Shown: in pieces, positions 8,781 through 17,977 of the stretch
How positions within the stretch are numbered: the first letter of the stretch is position 1
Layout: every line of letters starts with the position of its first letter
Assembly: GCA_045613305.1 (NCBI GenBank)
Contig: JAZLAU010000031.1
Coordinates: 1 to 64,000 of the forward strand
DNA: 64,000 bases
Source: SFTJ01 sp045613305
GTDB lineage: Bacteria; Bacteroidota; Bacteroidia; Bacteroidales; Muribaculaceae
Reading direction: 5' to 3'
Made by a program: the position numbers and the translations under genes
The notes under the pieces: model-generated
Seen by the model: only the letters and a program-made list of their open reading frames with translations
What the model was told of the DNA's origin: nothing
The model's database searches: none

Positions 8781-10634
8781 ATGTCAATCGATAATATACT
8801 TATGCAAGCCACAGCCGACGCTGTGAAAGCATTATATGACTTAGATTTCCCTACAGAAAAAGTAACACTTCAAACCACCAAAAAGGAGTTTGAAGGCAAT
8901 TTGACCGTAGTGGTGTTTCCGTTTTTGAAAGCATCGCGCAAGAATCCAGAAGCAACAGGCCAAGAAATAGGCGATTATTTGGTTGCAAACTGCGACGCTG
9001 TACAATCGTTTAATGTGATAAAGGGATTCTTGAACATTGTCATAAAGCCATCGTTTTGGGCATCAGTGTTGAGCCATATTGCATCGGATGCAAACTATGG
9101 TTTCAAGCAAGAAACTCCAGAAAGCGAGTTGGTGATGATTGAATATTCATCGCCAAACACAAATAAGCCACTACACTTGGGCCACGTGCGTAATAACTTG
9201 TTGGGCTATAGCCTTTCAGAAATTATGAAGGCCAACGGCTATAAAGTGGTAAAGACAAATATTGTGAACGACCGAGGCATTCACATTTGCAAGTCGATGT
9301 TGGCATGGCAAAAATGGGGCGAAGGCATCACACCAGAGAAGGCCGGCAAGAAGGGCGACCACTTGATAGGTGACTTCTATGTGCTTTTTGACAAGCATTA
9401 TAAGGCAGAGCTTGATTCAATTATGGAAAATGATGCCGAAGTGAAGGCTATTGTTGCCGAAGACGAAGAAAAGACCAAGGATGCTCGTAAGGAAGCAGCA
9501 AAGGCAAAGTCGGTGCTTATGCAAGAAGCTCGCGAAATGCTTAAGAAATGGGAAACAGGCGACGAAGAAGTTCGTGGCATGTGGAAGATGATGAACGAGT
9601 GGGTATACGCCGGCTTTGATGAAACCTATAAGCGAATGGGCGTAGACTTCGATAAGATATATTACGAAAGCGACACTTATCTTGAAGGTAAGGAAAAGGT
9701 GCTTGAAGGTCTTGAAAAGGGTATTATGTATCGTCGTGACGACAACTCGGTGTGGGCCGATTTGACAGCCGACGGACTTGACCACAAGTTGTTGCTTCGC
9801 GCCGATGGCACTTCGGTGTATATGACTCAAGACATTGGCACAGCAAAGCTTCGCTACCAAGATTATCCTATCGATAAGATGATTTATGTGGTGGGTAATG
9901 AACAAAACTACCACTTCCAGGTGTTGTCGTTATTGCTCGACAAGTTGGGCTTTAAGTGGGGTAAGGATTTGGTTCACTTCTCTTATGGTATGGTAGAGTT
10001 GCCTGAAGGTAAGATGAAGAGCCGCGAAGGTACCGTAGTAGACGCCGACGACTTGATGAGTGAAATGGTGAATTCGGCATTGGAAACCATCCTTGAACGT
10101 GAAGCAGAAAATGCTGCAAAGGGCAAGACTTCAGACTTTACAGAAGATGAAAAGCAAGAAATTGCTCGTATGGTAGGTCTTGGCGCGTTGAAGTATTTCT
10201 TGCTTAAGGTTGACCCTCGCAAGAATATGATGTTTAATCCAAAGGAATCGATTGACTTTAACGGTAACACAGGTCCTTTCATTCAGTACACTTATGCTCG
10301 CATCCAATCGTTGCTACGTAAGGCTAATCCTGAAGACCTTGTGGCTGATATTTCTGGTGTAGAACCAAATGAAAAGGAAATTGCCTTGATTCAGCGTTTG
10401 AGCGATTTCCCTGCAACAATAGCCGAAGCTGGCGTAACTTATAGCCCTGCTTTGATTGCAAACTATGTGTATGAACTTGTGAAGGAATTCAATCAATTCT
10501 ATCACGGATACACTATCCTTGGCGAAGAGGATGCTAAGGTTAGAGCGTTCAGATTGTCGTTGTCGAACCAAGTTGCAACAATCGCACGCCGCGGTATTGC
10601 ATTGCTTGGCATTGAAGTTCCTTCAAGAATGTAA
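8781..10634 (+). CDS. argS: Arginyl-tRNA synthetase
   Basis: A 617-residue class I aminoacyl-tRNA synthetase that charges tRNA-Arg in the cytoplasm. The N-terminal Arg-tRNA synthetase domain spans roughly residues 1-85. The HIGH motif appears as KPLHLGHVRNN near residue 130 and the KMSKS equivalent as GKMKSREGTVV near 410. The C-terminal DALR anticodon-binding domain ends at the stop. The lysine- and glutamate-rich stretch around residues 225-250 is common in Bacteroidetes ArgRS. Length is normal or slightly long for the group. It has its own -7 box and is followed after 34 bases by the BI-1 family gene, with which it is probably cotranscribed. Confidence 0.97.
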   Translation: MSIDNILMQATADAVKALYDLDFPTEKVTLQTTKKEFEGNLTVVVFPFLKASRKNPEATGQEIGDYLVANCDAVQSFNVIKGFLNIVIKPSFWASVLSHIASDANYGFKQETPESELVMIEYSSPNTNKPLHLGHVRNNLLGYSLSEIMKANGYKVVKTNIVNDRGIHICKSMLAWQKWGEGITPEKAGKKGDHLIGDFYVLFDKHYKAELDSIMENDAEVKAIVAEDEEKTKDARKEAAKAKSVLMQEAREMLKKWETGDEEVRGMWKMMNEWVYAGFDETYKRMGVDFDKIYYESDTYLEGKEKVLEGLEKGIMYRRDDNSVWADLTADGLDHKLLLRADGTSVYMTQDIGTAKLRYQDYPIDKMIYVVGNEQNYHFQVLSLLLDKLGFKWGKDLVHFSYGMVELPEGKMKSREGTVVDADDLMSEMVNSALETILEREAENAAKGKTSDFTEDEKQEIARMVGLGALKYFLLKVDPRKNMMFNPKESIDFNGNTGPFIQYTYARIQSLLRKANPEDLVADISGVEPNEKEIALIQRLSDFPATIAEAGVTYSPALIANYVYELVKEFNQFYHGYTILGEEDAKVRAFRLSLSNQVATIARRGIALLGIEVPSRM

Positions 10635-10668
10635 TAAAAAATAGGAATTTTAAAATAAGTATTGAAAA

Positions 10669-11361
10669 ATGGAAAACAATTTTGGACAAGCTGTTGAGGT
10701 GAAAAGTACGTTGCTCAACAGTGTGATGAAGAGAGTTTATTTTAAGATGTTTATGGCAATGTTGGTAACAGCCGTGACAGCATTTTATGTGTCGGGCAGT
10801 GAATCTCTATTGTCGATGATTTATGGAAACCAAATAATTTTCTTTGGTTTGATAATTGCAGAACTTGGCGTTGTGCTATATCTAAGCGGCCGTTTGCATA
10901 AGTTGAGCAATTTGGCGGCAAAAATGCTATTCTATGTTTACAGCATACTTAATGGTGTGGTGTTGTCGTCGGTATTGCTTGTTTACACTGGCACATCGGT
11001 GTTCACTACTTTTGTTATCACTGCAGGTGTGTTTGCCGCAATGAGCATATATGGCTATTTCACAAGCAACGATTTGTCGCGTTTTGGCTCAATTATGTTT
11101 ATGGCATTGATAGGCTTGATTATCTGCTCTGTGGTGAACTTGTTTATGCAAAGCAGCACCATGGACTGGATAATTAGTTTTGCTGGCGTAGTAATCTTCA
11201 TTGGCCTTACTGCATGGGATACTCAAAAGATTAAGCAATCGGCTATGTTTGCCGATGCTGAAAGTGCTGAAAAACTTTCAACAATTGGCGCTCTTGGATT
11301 GTATCTCGACTTTGTGAATATGTTCTTGTATTTGCTTCGTTTCTTCGGAAATAGAGAATAA
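10669..11361 (+). CDS. Bax inhibitor-1/YccA family membrane protein
   Basis: A 230-residue integral membrane protein with about seven hydrophobic segments and the family's late block GLTAWDTQKIKQ followed by LGLYLDFVNMFLYLLRFFG. The BI-1 family acts as a pH-sensitive calcium-leak channel or as a partner of membrane proteases in the systems studied; its role in Bacteroidetes is not defined. The short soluble N terminus carries no signal peptide. It lies 34 bases after argS with no promoter visible between, and is followed by an intrinsic terminator, so it is the second and last gene of that unit. Confidence 0.9.
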   Translation: MENNFGQAVEVKSTLLNSVMKRVYFKMFMAMLVTAVTAFYVSGSESLLSMIYGNQIIFFGLIIAELGVVLYLSGRLHKLSNLAAKMLFYVYSILNGVVLSSVLLVYTGTSVFTTFVITAGVFAAMSIYGYFTSNDLSRFGSIMFMALIGLIICSVVNLFMQSSTMDWIISFAGVVIFIGLTAWDTQKIKQSAMFADAESAEKLSTIGALGLYLDFVNMFLYLLRFFGNRE

Positions 11362-11385
11362 GAATTAAGTAAATTTCAAAATATG

Positions 11386-11419
11386 AAAAATGCGGTTGCC
11401 AATGGTGATCGCATTTTTT
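11386..11419 (+). terminator. Intrinsic terminator after the BI-1 family gene
   Basis: A stem of nine bases (11386-11394 with 11410-11418), partly extendable inwards, ends in six T. Confidence 0.75.
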
Positions 11420-11561
11420 GTGTGTTATTGGTCGTTGTAAGATTATTTTTTGGATGGTCGTTAAGCCGATATTTGTGCTGCTGCCGAGTGCGTGGAAAAT
11501 GTGGTGAAGATGGAGGGTGAATTGTATGTGGAGAAAATGGCTTTGCCTTGGTGTAAATAAG

Positions 11562-11596
11562 AAACGGGTTCACAATCTTTTTTGTGAACCCGTTTT
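11562..11596 (-). terminator. Terminator after dnaJ
   Basis: A 14-bp perfect stem (11562-11575 with 11582-11595, loop of six) lies about 20 bases beyond the dnaJ stop. The T tract downstream on the minus strand is short and interrupted. The roughly 140 bases between this and the preceding terminator hold no gene that I can support. Confidence 0.7.
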
Positions 11597-11617
11597 AGTT
11601 GGTATAGGTTGTGTGTT

Positions 11618-12790
11618 TTAGTCAAAAATGTGACGAAGTCGGTCGAAAATTCTCTTCTTGGTAGATTCAGAAGGAGTTATGTTTTCAGACCCCTTTAGCG
11701 ATTCGATAGCCTTACGCTCTTCGCTGTTGAGATGCTCAGGAACGTATACCATGATGTTTATAAGCAGGTCGCCGTTGCCATATCCATTTGGAGAAGGAAG
11801 TCCTTTGTTGCGAAGGCGTAGCACCTTGCCTGGCTGTGTACCCGGCTCAATTGTGACGCGAGCGCGTCCGTCAACTGTTGGCACTTCAACCTTGCCGCCA
11901 AACACAGCAGTAGGGAAGTCGAGCATTAGGTTGTATATTAGGTCTTCGCCGTCGCGTTGTAGTTCGTTGTCAACCTCTTCTTCTATTTGAATGATTAAGT
12001 CGCCGGGCATTCCGCCACTACGAGCGTCGTTGCCATAGCCTTGCATGCGAAGTCCCATTCCGTCGGCCACGCCAGCAGGAATGTTAACACTCACCACTTG
12101 TTCCTTGCGTTGCAATCCCATGCCACCGCAAGCGTCGCATTTCTCTTTAATAATCTTTCCTTCGCCGTTACAGTGAGGGCATGTGGTTTGTGTTTGCATT
12201 GCTCCCAGGAAGGTTTGTTGCACCTTGGTTACAACGCCGCTTCCGTTACAGTGAGAGCATGTAGAGAATTTTGTTCCGTTTTTTGCGCCAGTGCCTTTGC
12301 AATGTTGGCAAGCCACCATGCGAGGAATCTTGAGTTTCTTCTCAACGCCATGAGCCACTTCTTTAAGGTTTACTCTCACGCGAATGCGAAGGTCGGAGCC
12401 ACGGTTAACTTTTGCGCTACGACCGCGAGAGCCTCCAAATCCGCCGAATCCTCCAAATCCGCCGAATCCTCCAAATATGTCACCAAATTGAGAGAAAATG
12501 TCGTTGATGTCGGAAAATCCGCCGCCAAATCCGCCACCTGCAGCGCCGTCTACACCTGCGTGTCCAAACTGGTCGTAGGGGGCACGCTTGTCTTTGTCGC
12601 TGAGCACGCTATAGGCTTCAGCGGCTTCTTTAAATTTTTCTTCGGCCTCTTTTTGTTCAGCCTCGCTTTTGTCGGTTTGACGGTCGGGGTGATATTTCAT
12701 AGCCACCTTTCGGTAGGCTTTTTTCAATTCGTCGTCGGTGGCGCTTTTGCTCACGCCAAGCACTTCGTAAAAATCTCTTTTTTCTGCCAT
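11618..12790 (-). CDS. dnaJ: Chaperone protein DnaJ
   Basis: A 390-residue type I Hsp40 co-chaperone that stimulates DnaK ATPase and delivers unfolded substrates. The J domain covers residues 5-70 with HPD at 34-36. A Gly/Phe-rich linker near residues 80-130 contains a GGF tandem repeat. The zinc-finger region then has four CxxCxGxG-type motifs (CQHCKGTG, CSHCNGSG, CPHCNGEG, CDACGGMG), and the C-terminal substrate-binding domains follow. All four zinc motifs are intact. It lies 31 bases after grpE on the same strand and shares its promoter; dnaK is not in the window. Confidence 0.97.
   Translation of the reverse strand: MAEKRDFYEVLGVSKSATDDELKKAYRKVAMKYHPDRQTDKSEAEQKEAEEKFKEAAEAYSVLSDKDKRAPYDQFGHAGVDGAAGGGFGGGFSDINDIFSQFGDIFGGFGGFGGFGGFGGSRGRSAKVNRGSDLRIRVRVNLKEVAHGVEKKLKIPRMVACQHCKGTGAKNGTKFSTCSHCNGSGVVTKVQQTFLGAMQTQTTCPHCNGEGKIIKEKCDACGGMGLQRKEQVVSVNIPAGVADGMGLRMQGYGNDARSGGMPGDLIIQIEEEVDNELQRDGEDLIYNLMLDFPTAVFGGKVEVPTVDGRARVTIEPGTQPGKVLRLRNKGLPSPNGYGNGDLLINIMVYVPEHLNSEERKAIESLKGSENITPSESTKKRIFDRLRHIFD
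12432..12476. repeat. 18-bp tandem repeat inside dnaJ
   Basis: An 18-base unit is present exactly twice (12432-12449, 12450-12467) with a half copy to 12476. It encodes the GGFGGF linker of DnaJ. Such perfect units can expand or contract by slippage without changing the frame, altering linker length by six residues. Confidence 0.85.
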
Positions 12791-12821
12791 TTTGTGCTAA
12801 ATGTACAATTGATGTTGGTTA

Positions 12822-13397
12822 TTATTGGCCTACAACCACTTTAGCGTGGCGCAACACCTTGTCGTCGATTGTGTAACCTGTGAGAACGGTGTCGATTACT
12901 ACGCCTTTTTGCTCCTCGTTTTCTACAGGGAAACTTGTTATGGCTTCGTGTAGTTCGGTGTCGAATTTGCAGCCTGTTGACTCTATTGCCTTAACCTGTT
13001 GTTGGTCAAGGTACTTGATGAATTTGTTATAGATTAGTTCAAAACCTTCTTTGATGGCGTTGATGTCATCAACCTTTTCGTTGGCTTTGATTGCGCGTTC
13101 AAAGTCGTCGACCACTGGTAGCATATCGCCGATTGCTTTGCCTTTTGAGTAGCGAATAAGGTCTTCTTTTTCGCGCAAAGTGCGCTTGCGGAAGTTGTCG
13201 AACTCAGCCATAAGATAAAGATACTTATTCTTTTGCTGTTCTAACTCTTCTGCAAGTTTGTTATATTTGTCTTCAAGAGTTTCTTTAGCGGTTTCTTCAG
13301 CAGCGTTTTCGGTTTCAACGTTAGCTGTGTTTTCGGCCGACTCTTGAGAGTTTAATTCTTCGTTATTGATAGTTTCTTCGTTCTTATTTTCTGCCAT
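12822..13397 (-). CDS. grpE: GrpE nucleotide exchange factor
   Basis: A 191-residue GrpE, which releases ADP from DnaK. An acidic, low-complexity N terminus of about 40 residues is followed by the long dimerisation coiled coil (roughly 42-95, containing YLYLMAEFDNFRKRT) and the C-terminal beta domain with the family motif FDTELHEAITSF and the closing LRHAKVVVGQ. It is the first gene of a grpE-dnaJ unit with 31 bases between the genes. A probable promoter lies just upstream in the gap after ispE; no CIRCE-type operator is visible. Confidence 0.96.
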   Translation of the reverse strand: MAENKNEETINNEELNSQESAENTANVETENAAEETAKETLEDKYNKLAEELEQQKNKYLYLMAEFDNFRKRTLREKEDLIRYSKGKAIGDMLPVVDDFERAIKANEKVDDINAIKEGFELIYNKFIKYLDQQQVKAIESTGCKFDTELHEAITSFPVENEEQKGVVIDTVLTGYTIDDKVLRHAKVVVGQ

Positions 13398-13433
13398 AAT
13401 AATGTGAATTTTTTTGTCTACACATTATTACTG

Positions 13434-13467
13434 CAAAGATGTTGCCAAACTGCGAATAAGGTGCAAA
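13434..13467 (-). promoter_or_regulatory. Probable promoter of grpE-dnaJ
   Basis: On the minus strand TTTG at 13464-13467 is followed after 22 bases by CATCTTTG at 13434-13441, one mismatch from TAnnTTTG. The leader would be about 30 bases. The spacer is slightly long. Confidence 0.45.
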
Positions 13468-13471
13468 AAAC

Positions 13472-14296
13472 TTATAGTTTAATGAAGTATGAATCGAAGT
13501 CGGGGTAGAGTGATTTTAACTTGTCTGCCATATTGGCATTTTCGAAAATGCCAAACATAGAAGAGCCAGAGCCGCTCATTGAGGCGTAAGAAGCACCCAT
13601 TTCATACATTTGCTGTTTGATTTCAGCCAACAGGGGATATTGTGCAAACACACTGTCTTCAAAGTCGTTTTTAAGAACGTCTTTCCATTGGCACACTGGA
13701 GTGCTGAGGATTTCTGGAATAGGTGTTTGAGATGGGCGTGGCGTAACTTTAGAATATGCTGCGGCAGTTGGAACAGAAACACTTGGCTTTACTAAAAAGA
13801 GGTAGTAGCCCGAGAGGTCAACATGCACTTCGGAGAAGATGTTGCCTATGCCTGTGGCCATTAGTGGCTTGTTGTAGATGAAGAATGCGCAGTCGGCACC
13901 TAAAGTTGCTGCTCTTTCGGCCAATTGCTGTTTGCTGAGGCCGAGGTCAAACAATTGGTTGAGAATTATTAGTGCGCTCGAGGCGTCACTGCTGCCGCCT
14001 CCCAGTCCGGCGCCGTCGGGAATGTGTTTTAGCAAATGCATTTCCACTTCTGGAAGGTTAAACTCTTTCTGAAGCAAGCGGTAGGCTTTAGTGACAAGAT
14101 TCTTTTCCATGGGGCAGTCAACGGTGCGACCGTGGCAGGTTAGTGTGGTGTTTTCTCCCATTTTTGCCGGTACGATTTCAAGCGAGTCTTCAAGTTTAAT
14201 GGGGTAGAACACGGTTTCGATGTTGTGGTAACCATCTTCGCGGCGGTTCACAATATTAAGGCCGAGGTTGATTTTTGCGTTTGGGAAAAGTATCAT
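13472..14296 (-). CDS. ispE: 4-diphosphocytidyl-2-C-methyl-D-erythritol kinase
   Basis: A 274-residue GHMP kinase of the MEP isoprenoid pathway, phosphorylating CDP-methylerythritol with ATP. The N terminus has PNAKINLGLNI with the substrate-binding Lys, then REDGYHNIETVFYP. The glycine-rich ATP loop is PDGAGLGGGSSDASSA near residues 90-105. The C-terminal GHMP motif is MSGSGSSMFGIF. Length is normal. It starts 30 bases after the cls stop on the same strand and is probably cotranscribed with it. Confidence 0.96.
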   Translation of the reverse strand: MILFPNAKINLGLNIVNRREDGYHNIETVFYPIKLEDSLEIVPAKMGENTTLTCHGRTVDCPMEKNLVTKAYRLLQKEFNLPEVEMHLLKHIPDGAGLGGGSSDASSALIILNQLFDLGLSKQQLAERAATLGADCAFFIYNKPLMATGIGNIFSEVHVDLSGYYLFLVKPSVSVPTAAAYSKVTPRPSQTPIPEILSTPVCQWKDVLKNDFEDSVFAQYPLLAEIKQQMYEMGASYASMSGSGSSMFGIFENANMADKLKSLYPDFDSYFIKL

Positions 14297-14326
14297 GTGT
14301 ACTGTGTGTGAAAATGTTTAGAGTGG

Positions 14327-15781
14327 TTAAAGAATAGGGCTGAATAGGCGAGTGGTGGAGTCGAGCATTCTTTCCGAACGAGGCCTTTCGCGCCATTCTT
14401 TTATGTCGCAAAGCGAGCATTCTTTTTGGTCTTCAAAGAATATCTCTTTAAGGCGAGCATTAGTGTCGGCGCTATATATAAAGGCGTTGCATTCGTAGTT
14501 GTGCTCAAAACTTCGGAAGTCGAAGTTTGTAGAACCAACCGTGCTCCATTCGTTGTCCACTACCATCATCTTGGCGTGAAGCATGCCGGAATTGAAAAGA
14601 TATACCTTGATGCCAGCCTTTAGGCAATCTTCGATATAAGAGTATGATGCGCGGCGCAAAATCACAGAGTCGCTTTCTCGTGGAATCATGATTCTGACGT
14701 CCACACCGCTCAGTGCCGCCGTAAGGAGTGCTTTGTTGAGACTTTCGGTGGGTAAGAAATAGGGAGTTTGCAGATAGATGCATTTTTTTGCGTTTCCGAT
14801 AGCGCTAAGCATCATGAAAGCAATATTGTTCCATTCGCTTCGAGGTCCGCTGCTCACAAGTTGCAGGCCATCGGCTCCCGGTTTTTTGTCAAACTGGTGT
14901 ATTGGGTCGTTAAGAATGCCTTTGTTCATAAATTGCCAATCGAAAGCAAACGACTGTTGTAGGGCTTCAACGGCCGGGCCAGTTATACGTAGGTGGGTGT
15001 CGCGCCACACTCCCTTGGTGCCAAGTTTGCATCCAGTGATGTATCGGTCGGCAATGTTCATGCCTCCGATGTAGCCCAATTTGCCGTCGATGATTATGAT
15101 TTTTCGGTGATTACGCCAGTTGACGCGTTGTGCAAATTGAGGGAACGTGATGCGCATAAAAGGGTATGCTTGAATGCCAGCGTCCTGCATTTCTTTAAAG
15201 AAACGACGTTTTACGTTAAAAGAGCCTACGCCGTCGAAAATCACACGCACTTTAACACCTTGACGGGCTTTTGTGATTAAGATTTGCTTAATTTCGTTGC
15301 CAATCTTGTCGTCCTCAAAAATGTAGTATTGCATGTTGATGTATTGCGTGGCATTGTTGAGGTCGACTTTTAGAGCGTTGAATTTTTCGGTCCCTGTGGT
15401 GAAGATGTCGATGTTGTTGCCAATGAAAAGAGTGCTCCTGCCTATGTTTTGAGCCAAATTGATGCTTTCGGTTATAACATCATCAACGGGCATTTGGGTG
15501 TTTGGGTTAATGAGAGGCCCGTCGTTAAGAGTGCCTATTCGGCGCAAGCGTTGGTGTGATGTTATGGTGCTCTTAAGCGAGCGGCCGAAGAAAGCATAGA
15601 GTATTATGCCAAAAAGCGGAAGCATTAGCAACACGGTAATCCATGCTAACGAGCGCACAGGGTTGCGGTTTTCAGAAATAACCACCAGTATGATGCTGAA
15701 CACAGTGCAAAGATATGCCAATATGATAAAGACATATAGCCATTCAAGAAGCGACAGCTGTAGTAATATGGTGCTTAGCAT
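14327..15781 (-). CDS. cls: Cardiolipin synthase (phospholipase D superfamily)
   Basis: A 484-residue membrane enzyme that joins phosphatidylglycerol molecules (or PG with another phospholipid) into cardiolipin. Two hydrophobic segments lie in the first 60 residues. The two HKD catalytic motifs are intact: HRKIIIIDGKLGYIGGMN near 225 and HAKMMVVDNEWSTVGSTNFD near 402. The arrangement matches ClsA-type enzymes. It heads a cls-ispE pair on the minus strand. The only promoter-like sequence upstream (near 15814-15821) is a weak match to the consensus. Confidence 0.94.
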   Translation of the reverse strand: MLSTILLQLSLLEWLYVFIILAYLCTVFSIILVVISENRNPVRSLAWITVLLMLPLFGIILYAFFGRSLKSTITSHQRLRRIGTLNDGPLINPNTQMPVDDVITESINLAQNIGRSTLFIGNNIDIFTTGTEKFNALKVDLNNATQYINMQYYIFEDDKIGNEIKQILITKARQGVKVRVIFDGVGSFNVKRRFFKEMQDAGIQAYPFMRITFPQFAQRVNWRNHRKIIIIDGKLGYIGGMNIADRYITGCKLGTKGVWRDTHLRITGPAVEALQQSFAFDWQFMNKGILNDPIHQFDKKPGADGLQLVSSGPRSEWNNIAFMMLSAIGNAKKCIYLQTPYFLPTESLNKALLTAALSGVDVRIMIPRESDSVILRRASYSYIEDCLKAGIKVYLFNSGMLHAKMMVVDNEWSTVGSTNFDFRSFEHNYECNAFIYSADTNARLKEIFFEDQKECSLCDIKEWRERPRSERMLDSTTRLFSPIL

Positions 15782-15915
15782 GTTGTTGGTAGTTGAGGTT
15801 ATGTAATTCTTTGCTAAGGTACTAATTTTTTTTGTAAAAAAATAAAATAGTGCAATATAAGAGCGTGTAGCGGGTGAGGAGAAAACAAAATGCGTTTTAT
15901 CTTGTGCTAAATGCT

Positions 15916-15945
15916 TTTGGGTTTTGTCTTATTTTATTACTTTTG
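15916..15945 (+). promoter_or_regulatory. Promoter for the GT2-radC unit
   Basis: TACTTTTG at 15938-15945 is an exact -7 box, preceded after 18 bases by TTTG at 15916-15919. It lies upstream of ATG 15974 and inside the longer reading frame, which supports the shorter protein. Confidence 0.6.
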
Positions 15946-15973
15946 TGAAATAAGAAACGAAAATAAGATTGAT

Positions 15974-16972
15974 ATGCCATACTTTTCAGTAATAGTTCCT
16001 GTTTATAATCGACGCGATGAGGTGCGAGATTTGCTTGAAAGTCTTGCGTCGCAGACGGTGAAAAACTTTGAGGTTATAATAGTGGAAGACGGAAGCACAG
16101 ACCCGTGCGGCGACATAGTGGAGTCGTATAAGGGTGCGATTGATGTGCAATATCACTTTAAGGAAAACGAGGGACGCAGCATAGCAAGAAACCATGGCAT
16201 AGAAAACGCCAAGGGTGAGTATTTTGTGTTTTTCGATAGCGATTGTGTAATTCCAGAACAATATTTTGAAACGCTTGCAAAGCAGTTGGAATTAGAATAT
16301 GTGGCGTGTTTTGGAGGTCCTGATGCGGCGCATTCGTCGTTTAGTGATGTGCAGAAGGCCATTAACTTTTCGATGACCTCGTTTCTCACCACAGGCGGCA
16401 TTAGAGGCGGCAAGGTGCAGATGGAGAAATTTGTGCCAAGGTCGTTTAATATGGGCTATTCTCGCAAGGTGTGGGAAGCGGTAGGTGGTTTTCGTGAGAT
16501 GTTTAGCGAAGACATCGATATGAGCACCCGCATCCGAAAGGGAGGCTTTGACATACGCCTTATTCGTGACGCATTTGTGTATCATAAACGAAGGGTAGAT
16601 TTGAAGAAGTTTGCTCGACAGACCTATGTTTTTGGTATGTCTAGAATTACCCTTAAGTTGCTTTATCCCGATTCACTTAAGTTGGTTCATACGCTTCCGG
16701 CTGTGTTTGTGGTGGGCGTGTTGACGCTGGTGCTGTTGTCGATATTTTGGCGTTGGTGGGCCATCTTGCCATTGGCGGCCTATGTGCTTGCATTGTGGAT
16801 TTCGGCATTGGTGTCAACAAAGAGTTTAAAGATCGCAACTTTGGCCATTGCTTCGAGTTTCATACAGTTGGGCAGTTATGGCATAGGATTTATAAAGGCC
16901 TTTGTGTGGAAGATTCTGCTTGGCCATGGCCGTGACATTAACGAGGAAATAGCAATCCGTAAAGGAAAATAG
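15974..16972 (+). CDS. Glycosyltransferase family 2, membrane-anchored
   Basis: A 332-residue GT-A glycosyltransferase. It begins MPYFSVIVPVYNRRDEV, the typical GT2 nucleotide-binding opening. The DxD metal site appears as FFDSDCVIP near residue 86 and the later acidic acceptor region as FSEDIDMSTRIRKGG. Two or three hydrophobic segments follow near residues 235-300, so it is probably anchored to the inner face of the cytoplasmic membrane. The donor and acceptor are unknown. The start was moved from ATG 15911 because the promoter overlaps that extension and GT2 proteins begin at this point. radC follows after six bases, in one transcript. Confidence 0.88.
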   Translation: MPYFSVIVPVYNRRDEVRDLLESLASQTVKNFEVIIVEDGSTDPCGDIVESYKGAIDVQYHFKENEGRSIARNHGIENAKGEYFVFFDSDCVIPEQYFETLAKQLELEYVACFGGPDAAHSSFSDVQKAINFSMTSFLTTGGIRGGKVQMEKFVPRSFNMGYSRKVWEAVGGFREMFSEDIDMSTRIRKGGFDIRLIRDAFVYHKRRVDLKKFARQTYVFGMSRITLKLLYPDSLKLVHTLPAVFVVGVLTLVLLSIFWRWWAILPLAAYVLALWISALVSTKSLKIATLAIASSFIQLGSYGIGFIKAFVWKILLGHGRDINEEIAIRKGK

Positions 16973-16978
16973 GATGCG

Positions 16979-17677
16979 ATGAATAACCATATCTCAAACC
17001 TTTCAATAAAGCGAATGTCGGAAGAGGACCGACCACGCGAGAAGGCCTTGGCAAAGGGAATCGATGCTTTGACCAATGCCGAACTGCTTGCTGTGCTTCT
17101 CGGTACAGGTATGCCGGGCTTGAATGTGGTTGATTTGTGTCAATATATATTGAGCGATAACGAAAACAAGCTCTATCGTTTGGCGCGTCGCAGCGTGAAG
17201 GACTTGATGCGATATGAAGGCATAGGTGAGGTGAAGGCGTTAAACATTTTGGCTGCTCTCGAACTTGGTCGCCGCATTGAAACGGAGGAGTTTGAGCAGA
17301 GTCCAGAAATAACCACTATAGGCAAGGCGTGCAATTATCTGCGTCATAAGATGTCGCACATGACATCAGAGCGCTTTGCTATTATTATTCTCGACCATGC
17401 TAAGCATGCCGTAGACTTTAGGGTGATTAGCGAGGGCGGAAAAGCGGCCACTGTGGTCGATATCAAAAAGGTTATGCGCACTGCTCTTGAGTATGATGCC
17501 GATAGCATTTTGATTGCTCATAATCATCCGTCAAACAATCCTCGCCCATCGAAACAAGATGACGAGTTGACTAAAAAACTGGTGGATGCAGGTAAGGCAC
17601 TCGATATCCCTGTGATAGACCATATAATTGTGACTCAAGGCGAGTGCTACAGTTACCTTGAGCATGGAAGAATGTGA
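16979..17677 (+). CDS. radC: RadC family JAB-domain protein
   Basis: A 232-residue protein of the RadC family. An N-terminal helix-hairpin-helix region (about residues 10-85, with GIGEVKALNILAALELG) precedes a JAMM/MPN+ metalloprotease-like domain with the zinc motif HNHPSNNPRPSKQDD near residues 181-195. Despite the name, a direct role in DNA repair has not been confirmed for this family. It is six bases behind a GT2 gene. The pairing is probably operon economy rather than shared function. Confidence 0.93.
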   Translation: MNNHISNLSIKRMSEEDRPREKALAKGIDALTNAELLAVLLGTGMPGLNVVDLCQYILSDNENKLYRLARRSVKDLMRYEGIGEVKALNILAALELGRRIETEEFEQSPEITTIGKACNYLRHKMSHMTSERFAIIILDHAKHAVDFRVISEGGKAATVVDIKKVMRTALEYDADSILIAHNHPSNNPRPSKQDDELTKKLVDAGKALDIPVIDHIIVTQGECYSYLEHGRM

Positions 17678-17718
17678 TAATTTGTAAGTAACTTAATAAA
17701 ACGAGGAGATATAACATT

Positions 17719-17946
17719 ATGATGTCGAGGAAGATGCGTTTGCGTCGGTTGATATTAAGCTTAGTTATGCTTGCAGCAATTTTCTTTATTCTGAATATGA
17801 TACAACCTGATGGCTATCAGCAGTTGCCTCATAATGGGCATGCGCCTGCGCCAACAGAAAAGGTTGAGGCCAATCAGTGCAATAATGCGAAATGTGAATG
17901 CGACACCTGCCGCTGCTGTGATTGTGGCGCAGAGATGGCTAAATGA
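17719..17946 (+). CDS. Small Cys-rich single-span membrane protein
   Basis: A 75-residue predicted protein. The first 11 residues are basic, residues 12-28 form one hydrophobic segment and the C-terminal tail carries seven cysteines in the pattern CNNAKCECDTCRCCDC. The positive N terminus implies that the Cys-rich tail faces the periplasm. A purine-rich stretch (GAGGAG) 10 bases upstream could aid initiation, unusual in this window. It lies 41 bases after radC without a terminator. I do not recognise the family; metal binding or redox sensing would be the obvious guesses and are unproven. A second ATG at 17722 is an equally likely start. Confidence 0.5.
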   Translation: MMSRKMRLRRLILSLVMLAAIFFILNMIQPDGYQQLPHNGHAPAPTEKVEANQCNNAKCECDTCRCCDCGAEMAK

Positions 17947-17977
17947 AGAAAGGCACTTTTGTGTCAAGCGGAAAAGC

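Noticed and set aside
11480..11500. The word TGCGTGGAAAATG shared with the region near 18202
   Set aside because: A single 13-base match between two intergenic regions with no extension on either side; likely chance.
12041..12844. A 267-residue open frame on the plus strand opposite dnaJ and grpE
   Set aside because: It is antisense to well-supported genes. Its length is explained by the repetitive, G/C-rich Gly/Phe and Cys motifs of dnaJ, and its translation has no recognisable domain.
15911..15973. Upstream extension of the GT2 gene
   Set aside because: The promoter boxes lie inside it and the family starts at the VIVPVYN segment encoded just after ATG 15974.
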